A DNA stretch of 64,000 bases, from contig QANU01108904.1 of NCBI GenBank assembly GCA_003254905.1, positions 1 through 64,000 of the forward strand, written 5' to 3'. A program made the position numbers and the translations under genes. This document shows, piece after piece, positions 13,001 to 23,745 of the stretch. The notes below the pieces were generated by a model. It worked only from the letters and a program-made list of their open reading frames with translations, was not told the DNA's origin and ran no database searches. The DNA is from Nissolia schottii (Eukaryota > Streptophyta > Magnoliopsida > Fabales > Fabaceae). Within the stretch, counting starts at the first letter, position 1; each line of letters begins with the position of its first letter.

Positions 13001-16000
13001 AATCAAGAGGCTGGTTCCTCTTCAAGGGCTGGTTCCCTCAACAACTCAATAATAAATTTACACCCTAACCTAAGGAGAATACTCCTATTTATAATAGTTT
13101 GTATTCCTAATTTTACTCCTAAGATAATAACTAGATAAATGCTAATAATTAAAGATAAACTAATAAAGATAAAATAGATAAACTAACTAGTTGTTTTCTT
13201 ATTCTTCCTAGTATAAACTTTCCATGTTGAGGGCTGCTTATCTTTTATCCTAACAGATACGGTCTTCTTTCTTGCTCCATCTTTGTTTCCTATTAGGCCA
13301 TGCATTTGACATAATAGAGCAACCATGCTTGTCCCAAAGCTCCTTATGATTCTTCATCAATGTATTAGTGTATTCCAACTCTTTGTTGAGAAGTGGGACT
13401 TGTAGATCACGTTATGATGGTGCTCACAAATTAGGACCAAAGACTCCAACAGCCACTAACACATCTTGAAAACTCTTCAACTAAATGCAGTTGAAGGGAA
13501 TTCCATCCTGATACCACCACCTTGCAAATTTGCGATACATTGGTGAACCCTACCCTTGGCTTCTTTGTGACAAGTCTCTCTGATGTTCATTTGCCTTATC
13601 TTTTCCGTCTTGCTGTTCAATGTAAAATTAAGGTCTTCTAACAAACAAATCAAATGGCCTTAGGTCAACCTTCTTCCTTCTAGCATGCAAGACGTCTTCC
13701 ACTACTTGTTTTTTTCCGGACAATTTGAATCCCAAATTATCTAGATGAAGCTCCCTAGAGTGGGAGCTAATTCAGCAGAATTGTCCCTAGCCCTTTTGTT
13801 CTTGTAGAGATCCCAAAACTTTTCTTTAACGTCCCTTGGACACTGTTCACAAGGAAGAACATTACCCTTTTGTCTCCTCAAATGTTCTTTGACTCTTTTA
13901 ATGCCTCCTTTCCTAATTATTGAATAGAGCAAATATTTAAGAGTTTTTGTATTATCTTATTCCGTTTCAACATATTTCCAGTAGTGTTGTTAATAGGCGA
14001 CCGTGGCATGGCGGATTTTGAGCTCAAAGCCATACAAAGCTTCTGACGTAGTAGGCATTGTGTTTCAGTCAAGGTGGCCGCTTTTTGTCGTGGCACCATG
14101 GTAGCCACAGTGGTGAGGAGGTTTTTTTTCCCTTTAAAACCTGGCCCCTTATTTTTTTTGACTTCTAGGGTTTATATTATAACCTTTTTTACTTTTTCCT
14201 TATTCTTATCCTCTTGACTTCTCCTTCCACCATCTCCCTCAAACGCATCATCTCCCACAAAATAGAGCACGACCAGCAACGACCGCACCAACTACTCCTG
14301 CGACTAGCATCGACTTTGATGGCATGCGGTTGCTGCAACGATGTCGTCCCTAGCTGACATACAAAACTTCTCATCCTCGGTTAGCTTTTTCCCCTCTTCT
14401 TTGTTCTATACTTCGTTTTGTTCTTTGGTTATTCACTCTGTTCTTTAATCTTTATTCTACCTGAATCATCATCCCTATTCTTTAATATCTAAATTCGCTT
14501 TTTCGCAACACTTTCCTGCATCCTTTTTTATTGTGAAATAACTTTGATGTTCTTAGTATCTTCATCTTCTTTTCTATGTTTTGTACCTTTGCTTTATTGT
14601 TGTTTGTACCTCTATTTATTTTCTTATTTTTTTTTTCTATTTAGTTTTCTTTTATTTTATGTATACCTTGTTCATTTTCTAAATACTTGAACTTGTCTAG
14701 TAGTCCCTGCACCCTCTAGTTGTGTTGTCTTTTTTTTAACCCAACAGTGTCGACTGAAGGGAAAGGATCAAAAGCTTCAAGCACTATTAGGGTTGGGTTC
14801 TATGGTCAGTCCACGACCCCTGGATGTCGAAGGCGTCCTTGGGGTGATAACGTAGTTCTTATGTAGTGGAGACGATGGGGCTAGTCCATGGATTTTCTTT
14901 CCTTTTTCCACCTTTTGCTCGAAGGGTTGAAGTGAGATAGTGCATAAAGCTGTTCGCAAGGGGCCAACTTGATCCTCTTCCCCAAGATCCTAGATGAGAA
15001 AACCTTAGGAGAGTCGCCGACTCCCAGGGTGGGAATATGTTGAAAACGGTAGAAGATAATGATACAAACACTCTTAAATGTTTGCTCTATGGAGAAATTA
15101 TTAAAGGAGGCATTACAAGAGTCAGAGCATTTGGGGGGACAAAAGGGAAATGTTCTTCCTTGTGAACAGTGTCCAAGGGACCATAGAGGAAAGTTTTGGG
15201 ATCTTTACAAAAACAAAAGGGCTAAGGACAATCATGCTAAATTCGAATCCTAGGGGGCTAGATTTTGATAATTTGGGATTCAGATTATCTGAAGCAGAAG
15301 GATTGAAAGAAATTCCGCAAGCTAGAAGGAATATGAAGGGCTCTATGGATTTGTCTGTTAAAAGACTTGAAACTACCATTGTGAAGAGCAAGAAGATGAG
15401 GCAAATGGACATTAGAGTGGCTTGTGACAGAATCAACAGGTAGGGTTTGCCAATGTATTGCAAGGCGGTGGTATCAGCTGGAATTCCCTTCAATTGCATA
15501 AAGTTAAAGAGTTTTCAAGATATGTTGGCAGTTGTTAAAGCCTTTGCTCTAAATTTGCGTGCACCATCATACCATGACATACAAGTTCCACTTATCAATA
15601 ACAAGTTGGAATGCACCAATACATTGGTGAAGAATCGTAAGAAACTTTGGGACAATCATGATTGCTCTACTATGTCAGATGCATGGACTGATAGGAAATA
15701 AAGATGCTTGATTATCTTCTTGGTGAACTCTTCTGCTTTGACAATGTTCATGAAGATTGTTGATGGATCTAATTTGTGAAGACGGATAAAAAATGATGAT
15801 CTGTTTGATTCTCTAGTTGAGGAGATTTGAGAAAAGAAGGTTGTTCATGTAATAACCAACAATGGATGCAATAACATCCTAGTGGATAAGATGTTGGATG
15901 AAAGAAGACCACAACTTTATTGGACTCCTTGTGCAACCCATTTCTTAGACTTAATCCTTGAAGACTTTGGAAAGATTCTTTCTGTTAAGCTCAGAAAGAA

Positions 16001-19000
16001 AAGCGCAATCTCTATTGTTGGCTTCATCAATAACAACTCTAGCATTTTAAGTTTGTTGAGACAATTCCTGAACAAGAGGGAATTGGTAAGGCATGCAATA
16101 CTTTTCTTACATTTGGAAAGGCATTTTTCAAGAGAAAGGTCATCTTAGGAGAATGTTTACCTCAAACAAGTGGAGAACAGACAAGTTGGCTAAGGAGGTA
16201 AAGGGAAAGGACACAAAAAATTGTTGTCATGTCTTCATTTTAGAGAAATGTGAAGTATGCTCTAAATGCTATGGCTTCGCTTGTTCATGTGCTTCGGCTT
16301 GTTGATGGTGAAACGAAAGCAACTATGGGCTATATATATGAAATGATGGATCAGACAAAGAAGCCATTAATAAGTCCGTCAACAACGATGAAAGCAAATA
16401 CAAATATGTTATTGCAATAATTGATAATAGATGGGATTGCCAACTTCATCGCTCTTAGCTTGCAGTTGGTCATTATTTGAATCTACAGTTCTTCTATAGT
16501 AACCCTAAAATTGAGTTCAATATGGAGAAGGTTGATGGATTGTGTCATTGTATTAGGAGATTGTTGCCATCTAGATGTGCAAGATAAGCTACTGGGGGAG
16601 CTAGAATCTTATAGAATTGCTAATGTTCATTTTTGGAATTGACTTTGCAATAAGACAAATGAAAACCATTGTTCCTCGTGAAATTGAGAAGAATACAATG
16701 TTTACATTCCAAATTTCTTTTAATTTTTAACTTAGGTTTCTTACTTTGCCTTCTTTGGATTTGTAGCTCAATGGTGGAAAAATTATGGATGTTTAGCTCC
16801 GAATTTGCAAGTGTGAGCTATCAAGATTTTGAGCTTGACATGCAATGGTTACGGGTTTGAATACAATTGGATTGTTTTTGAGCAAGTAATTTTGGTACAT
16901 TTTTATCATGTTGTTATACTTATCATAACAATAATTAACGCTTAGATAATTATAACTATGATATATTCTAAGAAAAGAAATAGGCTTGAGCATAAAAGGT
17001 TGCATGACTTCGTTTATGTAAAGCAAGGAAGCATGGGTATGACACTGCAACACATATACGACACGACATGGATATGGGGATGCGTCACTTTCTTAAAAAT
17101 ATAGCATATGACACGGCTATAATATGTTGTATAATAAAACATAAAATAATATATTATAAATAAAAAATGACATTATTGACAAAAATAGATGTAGTACTCG
17201 TAAAAGTAATCAAATTATCTCAATGTATTGTAATTATTAAAAAATAAAATTAATATCCTTTCTTTTAATGTCCTAATCTACTCTTAGTGTATTGTGTCTC
17301 CCTATTGGGATTTGAAAATTGAAACTGCACAGGCAAACAGAGTGAGGGCGTGCGTATCCATGTAACCAACATGGATATGTGGGCCTATGGCGCGTATCCG
17401 TGCTTCCTTGATGTGAAGTATGTAACCTAGCTCTAAAGCATAATACCTATTAGGATGAAGTTGACCCAATTTTACTCAATGTCATTTATGTGTGCAATGA
17501 GTGGTTGGTGGGACAAATGGATGATGGTGTAGGTGATGCTGGCAATGATTTGTTGTTTGAAGGTGATGATGATTGGGAAACAGTGTTTAGAGAATCTAGG
17601 ATTGGATAGCCTAGAGCAAATACTAGGCAACGATGTAGAAAATAAAAGAAAGCTTCAACCAGCTGCTAGAGCTTCTAAGGAAAACTATAATTGTTGAATA
17701 AGAACCAGAATTTGATGAAAATGAGGAAGAATTTGAGGAAGAGGAAGAAGTTAACTTAGAGGATTTGGAAGGAGAAGGAGAGGGAGATGCCCCACTAGAT
17801 AATAATGAGAATGCTGATTACATTGGTTTTTTTTTTTTTTTTTGGATAAAAGATTACATTGGATTATTGCTAGAGGATGATGATGAGTAGATTTTAGTTT
17901 GTCTTCGATTTGTCTTTTACATTGATTTGGGACTTGCTAGATGCTAATTTTCTGCTTGCATGATGATGATAATTGGCATTGTGCTTTTGAGCATTGAGGC
18001 TTTGATTATTCTATGCTTTTAATTTAATTATGATGCTGTTATGTTTTTGTTCAAGTTAGTGATATATTTGATGAATTTTATTTTCGTAGAAATTAGAATA
18101 TATATAAGTTAGGGTCAACACAGAATTCTGTGTGAGCTTAACCAAACAGCAAGTGAGTTTTTTGGAAGATAAACATCGGAGAGATTGTGTATCAAGTAGG
18201 TAGATGATATTTTTGAAGGTTCAACCCTATAAGCTACGTTCATTGGCTCGCCACTCATGAGAAAATAAGTCCTTGTATTTGTGGGCCTTGTGAAGTTATT
18301 GAGAAGGTGGCACCGGTGGCATATTGTCTTGCTATGCCCTCTTCTGCTTGAGTTTATCCTATCTTGTGTGTGTCGCAACTCAAACAAGCTCTTACAAAAT
18401 GACATTCCTAGCTAACAGATACCAAATTTCCTGGCAGCTGACTGAAAAATGCAGGTTGCTCATGTAAAGATTTTGCTGTTCGCAAGTGGCTAATTAGGTC
18501 CACTAAAGTGTTGGTCTCAAATGGGCCGATTCAAGGGAACAATTGGGAGAATGATTATGTTGTCATTTAGAGAACTTTCCTCAGGCCAAAGAAAAAGAGA
18601 ACCTTCATCCCTGATTTTAACCTTGAGGACGAGGTAAAACTGATCGGGGATGGTACTGTTGGGCCATTTCTACATGTATAAGAGAAGAGAAAAGAAGGGA
18701 AGTGGGATGGAGTAGAGTGCTTGGCCAAGGGAAACTATATGGGTTTATGCAAGGTTGTCAAACTCGAGAGTTTAAGTAAACCCGTGGAGTCTCAGTAAAC
18801 TCGGATCGTAAACTCGAACTCGCATGAGTTTACATACGTAAAAAAATATGTTATAAACAATATAATTAGGAACTAAACTTGATTAAATATTATATTTATA
18901 ATTGAAATTGAATAATGTTAACATTAAATTAAATTAATAAAAGAAATATCATAAAATACACCTTAATGCATGACAGTTAATAGTTATGTCATACTTTATT

Positions 19001-20728
19001 CAGTATCTGTATTATTTTATAATTCAATAAAACATACCTCAATTATGATAAATATATGAAATTAGCTAAATAAACTCAATATACATTATCTAATATAAAC
19101 AAAGTTAGGTAAGTATCTAACAAAGTTACAAAATTTGTACATTTTAACGTAAACTCGTAGGTAAATTTTAACTTGTAAACTCGCTAGTAGAATCGAGAGT
19201 TTACTTAAACTCGTACGAGTTTACCAAAAAAGAGTTTACATAAGTGTTAACTTGTTTTGTGTAGTAAAATCGTAAACTCGTAAGAGTTTAAGAATTAACT
19301 CGAAAGTTTAACGACCATGGGTTTATGAGAGGAGGAATAGGACTGTTGCTAGCAGTGAGAAATCAGTGGTGGGAGAGTGTAACAACGTACAAGGATTTTC
19401 AAGGGGGAATTTGAAAGGATTAGGCCAGGGAGGGCTGAGGCTAGATATAACCTCTGATTGTTGTCTCTAATTGCCTGCATTTCTGCGTCTTCTTCCATTC
19501 TAGTATCTAAGTTCTCTACTTCAGTTACTGTTTTATCTTGCTAACGAGCTTGTCTCCTGGAGTTCTTTTGTGTTTTTTTTTTTTTTGTACAATGTCTCCT
19601 GGAGTTCTATATTAAGTATAAATTCCAGTTTCTATCACTATTACAATCTCTCTCTGTTTTTTTTTTTTTTTTTTTTTTTTGCAGTTTTTGTGAAATAGGC
19701 CTTCAGAGTTCCTTATTCCTTTTCTTTGTTTTCCTTAAATAATATAAGCAAGTGAAAGATTAAGTTTTCTTTCTTAAGTTTTATTGTGAATATGGATATA
19801 CTGACCAAATTTTAATGCATTATATTTGTTGCCAGCAAGTATACAGTGGACAAAATGTTTGCAAATCAGTTGGTGGAGTGTGCGAATGATGAATCATCAT
19901 TTCGGTTTGTTATTAGAGACCTGAAAACTAAATCCCCTGTCCTGCAAATCATTCTTTTAAATCAAGATACTTGGTCCTGTTTTGGTAATTGTTTAGGCAC
20001 AGAGGATGAAGATCTAGTTCCTAAATTACAGTTACGACCCATCATCAAGGTGTTTTTTTCTGATTGCAGCACCGCAACAAAAACCCAATTAAGGTCAGAT
20101 AGCAAGTAGTCTCTTTTATCCATACATGTAAAAAATTATTTATTATTTTATATTTTTTGAACAAAAATTTACTTACGTTGAAGAGATTTGAACTCTGAGA
20201 CCTCTAAGAAGGGGAGGATACTAATATCAGTTGAGCTAGAGCGTTTTATTCCTTTTTTATTCATTATTTTGAGCTTTAAAATTAGGAGCATTTATAATTT
20301 CAGCCTTTGATTTTGATTGTCTCTTTTTTTCCATGGAACGTTAGTATTGTTTTACTAGATGTTCTTACTCTTTCCTATCCTTATTGCGCTCTTGAAATTT
20401 TTGTATTGTTTGTCTGCCACGTAGAGAATTATCAAATAAGCTCAAACAAGGGACCATAAATAAATAAAACAGAACATGCTTTTAGGGCCCGGAGTCATGA
20501 TCTGTTATGGGCCTGTGTATATATCTATTGTAACACTTTCTTCCTACGTGTTTGAATAATTTGTGCAGAATGATAGAGGATTGGGCTGCAAAGAATTCAG
20601 CTGAAAACATTTTCATGCTGACTCATCAAATACAAGAATTGGTGCAGTCGTTGATGTCAGCGAAGGAAAAATATCCCCCTTCATGTGCTTCCCTCGAAAG
20701 TTTAATTCTGTCATCTTTGCGTCGTTAA
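7012..20728 (+). CDS. UBE3D: UBE3D-like HECT-type E3 ubiquitin ligase (E2-binding protein)
   Basis: Five exons: 7012-7444, 7821-7878, 8107-8934, 19836-20093 and 20569-20728. All introns are GT...AG, phases agree at every junction, and the sum is 1737 bases (578 aa plus stop). Residues 1-144 hold the N-terminal beta-rich part, with a run reading IEVKLRLLLPVDHPI. Exon 2 gives FYCRRC (149-154). Exon 3 opens with MPSANWRELADNW, then a long poorly conserved acidic middle, then CPQC (396-399) and FKC (424), cysteines that may bind metal. Exons 4-5 carry the C-terminal HECT_2-like part (VLQIILLNQDTW, LRPIIKVFF). From family knowledge, UBE3D binds E2C-type enzymes and acts as a ubiquitin ligase. The plant family is longer than the human protein because of the middle region. 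The ATG follows the GC-rich leader. The first donor (TCTG/GTAATC) is the least certain junction. Confidence 0.75.
9471..11240 (-). pseudogene. Ty1-copia pol relic (RT and RNase H) with 3' LTR, - strand
   Basis: Read leftward from about 11240: a segment like the region preceding copia reverse transcriptase (SSVSIPKYVSEAL, then LALEHSSTWNFVLLP), decayed RT fingers with stops, and the catalytic YVDDIVIAG block (frame 10140-10673). This is followed by KYALDILEK, GRYQRLVGKLNYL and the RNase H start VIGYCDAD. After frameshifts, 9678-9947 gives the C-terminal end (VNSSDQLADIFTKSL, CDKLGAY). A polypurine tract GAGGGGAAG (complement of 9671-9679) precedes an LTR starting TGTTGAGATT (complement of 9661-9670). 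Integrase and the 5' LTR are missing. Several stops and frameshifts mean it is not functional. It lies antisense within the host intron. Confidence 0.85.
11400..13935 (-). pseudogene. hAT transposase relic A (BED finger, DUF659, hAT), - strand
   Basis: Frames in order from the right: a BED-finger remnant (13741-13932; GGIKRVKEHLRRQKGNVLPC), a degraded DUF659 region (about 13260-13640), an RNase H-like region interrupted by a solo LTR at 12923-13255, and then 12743-12946 and 12225-12704 (LRKMFTSNKW, TTIIDNRWDSQLHRPLLAKG). A short intron-like gap follows, then 11537-11839 with the C-terminal part (DVCNEWLVGQM) and an acidic tail to about 11400. Multiple stops and frameshifts. It is a second copy, in inverse orientation, of the relic at 15059-17890. 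The terminal inverted repeats of the original transposon are not identified. Confidence 0.8.
12923..13255 (+). mobile_element. Solo LTR, 333 bp, with 5-bp target duplication GATAC
   Basis: Starts TGTTAGG and ends CCTAACA (perfect 7-bp inverted ends, TG...CA). It is flanked by GATAC at 12918-12922 and 13256-13260. The length and inverted ends fit a small copia-type LTR, and no internal region remains. It interrupts hAT relic A and is therefore younger than that relic. A TATA-like CTATTTATAATAG lies inside. Confidence 0.85.
13936..15058. other. Spacer between the two opposed hAT relics
   Basis: Contains CAGTAGTGTTGTTAATAGG at about 13979 followed by GGCATGGCGG, which resembles the end of a legume hAT-like repeat seen in other genomes (recalled, not tested). 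A pyrimidine-rich block runs 14110-14720, and a GC-richer block 14745-15050. Short open frames here have no recognisable domain. No gene is supported. Confidence 0.4.
15059..17890 (+). pseudogene. hAT transposase relic B (BED, DUF659, hAT), + strand
   Basis: Frames in order: BED-finger remnant (15150-15250; NVLPCEQCPRD), DUF659 start (15447-15701; VPLINNKLECTN, MSDAWTDRK), catalytic region (15882-16148; LYWTPCATHFLDLILEDFGK) and LRRMFTSNKW (about 16150). The TTIIDNRWD-like block near 16410-16440 is degraded. After an intron-like stretch and the MITE at 17024-17410, the C-terminal domain (about 17470-17620; CNEWLVGQM) and an acidic tail (17700-17880) follow. DUF659 and BED regions match relic A closely apart from decay. 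Many stops; not functional. Confidence 0.8.
17024..17410. mobile_element. hAT-type MITE, 387 bp
   Basis: Ends CAAGGAAGCATGGGTATG at the left and, inverse complemented, CAAGGAAGCACGGATACG at the right: terminal inverted repeats of about 18 bp with two mismatches. Flanked by ATGTAAAG (17016-17023) and ATGTGAAG (17411-17418), an 8-bp duplication with one difference, typical of hAT. It interrupts relic B, and the transposase reading resumes beyond it. Confidence 0.8.
17891..18229. other. Unassigned intronic stretch
   Basis: AT-rich DNA between hAT relic B and the gypsy pol remnant. No gene or repeat boundary can be supported. Confidence 0.4.
18230..18680 (+). pseudogene. Ty3-gypsy pol C-terminus (integrase GPY module) remnant
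   Basis: One frame reads GPCEVIEKVAPVAYCLAMPS, a stop, then VYPILCVSQLKQAL: the integrase C-terminal GPY/F module, which in intact elements continues into PVFHVSQLK. Further on, with further stops and shifts, SNGPIQGNNWENDYVVI and FNLEDEVKL correspond to the tail of gypsy pol polyproteins. No protease, RT or LTR is attached, so this is an isolated fragment cut at 18750 by a MITE. Confidence 0.75.
18750..19316. mobile_element. MULE-like MITE, 567 bp, with 11-bp target duplication
   Basis: Flanked by a perfect ATGGGTTTATG at 18739-18749 and 19317-19327. Termini are imperfect inverted repeats (GGTTGTCAAACTC at left; GGTCGTTAAACTT inverse complemented from the right). The interior is AT-rich with many AAACTCGTAAGAGTTT palindromes. 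A 9-11 bp duplication points to the Mutator superfamily. No transposase. A diverged copy in opposite orientation sits at 5440-6340. Confidence 0.8.
19317..19835. other. End of the third intron
   Basis: After the MITE come possible gypsy 3' flank (to about 19450), two poly-T tracts (19571-19586, 19659-19680) and an AT-rich run to the splice acceptor TTGCCAG. No coding sequence is seen. Confidence 0.5.
20160..20250 (-). repeat. tRNA-like SINE fragment in intron 4
   Basis: The - strand reads an A-box-like TAGCTCAACTGATATTA, then 30 bases on a B-box-like GAGTTCAAATCTC. No target duplication or tail was found, so it is a fragment or remote relic. Too degenerate to be a tRNA gene. Confidence 0.4.
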
Positions 20729-21493
20729 TAATCTTCTCAACAACTCACTCTGGTCATCCAAGGTTGATTAGGCAGACTGAGCAAAGATTGAATGTTAAAC
20801 TTTGTGTTGTATGTTTTTGAAAAAAAAAAAATAGATAGCTATTAGCTAGTATTAATTGTCTAAATAGAGCCATGATGATATCGTATTTTGGATGGACAAC
20901 TGATATCTACTCTTATCTAATAATTACCTTCGAATATGCGTTAATTTTGGTTAAATTCTGTCAATATTTTGTATGTGTATCCCTAGTAATGTGGCACAAC
21001 CAATTTTATTTAGCATTGGAGCCGTTCAACACCTATGAAGCAAAATTACAACGGACACAGTGTACTCTTAGAAATCTGTAGTAATTCTTAGCATGAATGC
21101 AAGATGTCGAAACGCGCTTTAGTAGCTCACACTCGAGAAGTGGCATGAATTCCCAAGGGATCATCAAAAGAAGCAAGCTAAAAGGCCCAATTACAAGAAG
21201 GAAGCAGAATAACACCCAAATGCTAGTTCACCTGAAAAGGTAGCAAACATGGTACCAATTACTTCAACAATCATGGATCAAGTATTTAGGACTTATATAA
21301 GATAAAGTGTTGGCGCTCTCATCCCTAAAAGCGCTTAAGGCTAAAATTTGACACTCAAATTAAATGCACTACCATAGGCATGCACTTCATCTCATTCTCT
21401 ACACATCAATCGCGCACACGCAAATTAAGAGGTCTTTATTAAAGTTGTGATGAGGACAATGTAAAAGGAATGGAAATAAAAGGATATGCAAGT
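20729..21493. other. 3' flank of the UBE3D-like gene and intergenic DNA
   Basis: Just downstream of the stop codon the DNA is AT-rich with an A13 run near 20820, so polyadenylation probably occurs within a few hundred bases, though no signal stands out. The short open frames at 20872-21081 and 21033-21215 have no recognisable domain. Confidence 0.4.
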
Positions 21494-22279
21494 TGTAACA
21501 CCCTAGTTAATTAAATGCAAATAAGTAATATTTAATGTTCATTAGTTGTTCCGTTTTACTTAAGACTTTGTTTGCTTTATCAAGTAAGTTACTTTATAAA
21601 ATAGGGGGTAATTTTGAACTATTCAAAAACACTTTAAATACATGAGTCATACCGTCATAGAAAAAAGAAAATCAATAGAATAATAATCGGCACGCACACA
21701 ACCCTAAAATAAAAACATCTAAAAGGAAACATAGAACACGAGCAGCACCATTATTGCACTTACTCCACAATACATCATCATTATTATAAGGAAACAAGAG
21801 TAGTACTACATTTGTACTTATTCAACACATAAGTCTGAAAAACACTAAACATAAATGACATGAATCATAAAACCTAGAGTGTTAGACTTGAGTTTATGAT
21901 TGTTAGACGCAATTTTGAAGCAATTATGATTCTTACGGCGAGTTATAGCAATGTTAGATTCTCGAGTAAGTAGTCACATTGTGGTGAAACTATTAGTAGG
22001 TTTATGTTAGACTTTATTTATTTTACTCGAGTCATTGTTTAGAGTGTTGTAGTTATGCACAGGTAGGATCTTTAAATCATATTGCGTAGTTTCTCGTGTA
22101 TAATTTATGATTCATATTTTCAAGAAAAGTTATAAAGAATTTATGATTTATGTTATTTTAGAAAAGGAGTTCCTGTTTTGTTTTATTTAAACTTCAAGTT
22201 TTTATGAAAAAGCATTTTAAGAGGCTTTCGTAAGGGTGTGAGTCCCTGATGTGTCGATAAAAATTTTTGGGTCGTTATA
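21494..22279 (+). mobile_element. Gypsy-type LTR (TGTAACACCC start), probable solo or partial
   Basis: Starts TGTAACACCCTAG and ends near GGGTCGTTATAG at 22279. The 3' part (AAGAGGCTTTCGTAAGGG...GATGTGTCGATAAA) resembles 43500-43560. No primer-binding site follows, and no target duplication was found. No coding content. Confidence 0.5.
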
Positions 22280-22742
22280 GAATCCCAAATTACTTGTGAG
22301 AGTGGTCATAAGTAGGTGTGAGATCATGTCCTAATAAGATAGTAAGCATACCAAAGGTTGTTATGCTTGGAGAGATAGATTCGAGGATGCATCCAAAGGT
22401 TGTACGCCGAAGTGAGAATGTACAGGTCTGTAAAGGAATTCGAAGGTTGTATGCTAAAGCAGAAAAGTCATAAGAAAGGAAATAATAAAGATTAAGATAT
22501 GTTATATACCATGTGATTATTTTAAGTTTAATGCCATGATTATAATGTATTAGAGATCGCTATGTGACAGTAATCACTTTGAGAAATGTCAAAATCCTAC
22601 ATAATGATTATGCATGCTTCCACCTTTTATAATAAACATAGGTGACTGGGATGACAATGTTGACACATTGTTTGTTGAGATTGGTTACCCCTGAGTAAAC
22701 TTAGTTTCTTACACCCTATATTTTTGTCTTTCCATATAGTAA
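22280..22742. other. Repeat-like region without a gene
   Basis: Contains the recurring pattern CCAAAGGTTGT / CGAAGGTTGTA (about 22350-22450), which suggests LTR-derived sequence. No frame or boundary can be supported. Confidence 0.35.
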
Positions 22743-22776
22743 TGGCTCAACCCTTCGAGATCTCACAGGAGGCACC

Positions 22777-23253
22777 ATGATACGAAGGCTGGTATGGTTA
22801 ACGCACAACCCCCACTGTAACACGCACCACATTCCTAGTGGTCCAGTTTTGGGATTACTTTGCACCGGGGGTACCAGAGTAGCAACAGAAGATTCCTGCC
22901 ATGATACCAATGTCAGACGTGCTGCTTCAGGTGGTCCCTGCAAAGGAGTAGCTATTGGAGGAACCTCTACCCGAGTTGACATAAGTTCAGACACGCCGAG
23001 CTACTCTCCATCCTTTGTTACTGAGATCAAGGACTTGGTTGACCAGCTGGACCTAACAACATTCCTTGTGTCAGAGTCTGAGGATAAGGATCCCGAGTAT
23101 GACTCAAAGCCGGAGGTAGCACCGGAGCCAAGTCATGTGCGTGACAGATCCCTAGGACAAGAGAAACGAACATCCCGATTCTACCAGGCTCATTTCAGAA
23201 CTCCTGTCCTCCAAGGAAAACATGTCAGGGAGGCTCTCATGACTGCTCCCTAG
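22777..23253 (+). CDS. Hypothetical acidic protein, probably transposon-derived
   Basis: A 158-codon open frame with no recognised domain. The C-terminal half is acidic (VSESEDKDPEYDSKPE at about 110-125). Placement just upstream of a long-LTR gypsy boundary, with composition like the acidic ORFs at 45824-46099 and 49592-49876, suggests it belongs to a retroelement. No splice sites or promoter mark it as a host gene. It may simply be an open frame by chance. Confidence 0.3.
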   Translation: MIRRLVWLTHNPHCNTHHIPSGPVLGLLCTGGTRVATEDSCHDTNVRRAASGGPCKGVAIGGTSTRVDISSDTPSYSPSFVTEIKDLVDQLDLTTFLVSESEDKDPEYDSKPEVAPEPSHVRDRSLGQEKRTSRFYQAHFRTPVLQGKHVREALMTAP

Positions 23254-23311
23254 TGTTTGATGGAACTCTCTCACTTCTCAATTACGTACTGATGCTACTG
23301 GCCATACCATC

Positions 23312-23745
23312 TGTAACACCCCTGTTAACTGCTTACGCTATAGTCGTAAACAATACTCACAGGGTTGTTAACTGCTTTGGTTAGGATACTTCTAGCCCCA
23401 TATTTATCTTTGAAAATATTCTCTTACTGAAAATATGGATCAATTTTAAAACTTTTTCCTTTCTTTATAAAAACATAAAACATGAGCCATGCGTGTTCAA
23501 GAAGTCATACATATATACGCAAGCTGAAACACCCCTACTCGCGATCTACGCTATAGTCGTAACACCGCTTATAGCTTTGTTATCTGCATAGGTTGGGTTA
23601 CTTCTAACCCCTACTTTTAGCTTGCTAAATATTTCTCATTGGAAAATATGAACCGTTTTGAAACTTTTTCTGTTCTTTACTAAAACATAAAGTATGAGCC
23701 GTGCGCGTTTTAAGGAAGCATACATATATACATAAGCAAGTGATA
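23312..23745. repeat. Tandem duplication of the LTR terminus, about 213 bp each
   Basis: 23312-23524 and 23525-23745 both start TG(T/A)AACACCCCT and share CTATAGTCGTAA, TTAGGATACTTCTAGCCCC/TTGGGTTACTTCTAACCCC and GAGCC(A/G)TGCG(T/C)GTT. About one base in five differs, so the duplication is old or represents two subfamily members joined. Confidence 0.65.

Larger units (their letters stand above)
8935..19835 (+). other. 10.9-kb third intron loaded with transposons
   Basis: Begins GTTAGC after ...TTGAG and ends TTGCCAG before the next exon; flanking phases match (2/2). In order it contains a - strand copia relic (9471-11240), a - strand hAT relic (11400-13935) split by a solo LTR, an unassigned spacer (13936-15058), a + strand hAT relic (15059-17890) split by a MITE, a gypsy pol remnant (18230-18680) and a MULE-like MITE (18750-19316). 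Intron length exceeds the other introns (376, 228 and 475 bp) by more than an order of magnitude, which transposon accumulation explains. Confidence 0.75.

Noticed and set aside
20041-20066. Possible 23-base intron in exon 4 (AAG/GTG...TTGCAG)
   Set aside because: Far below the minimum plant intron length, and the frame reads through with family-like residues.
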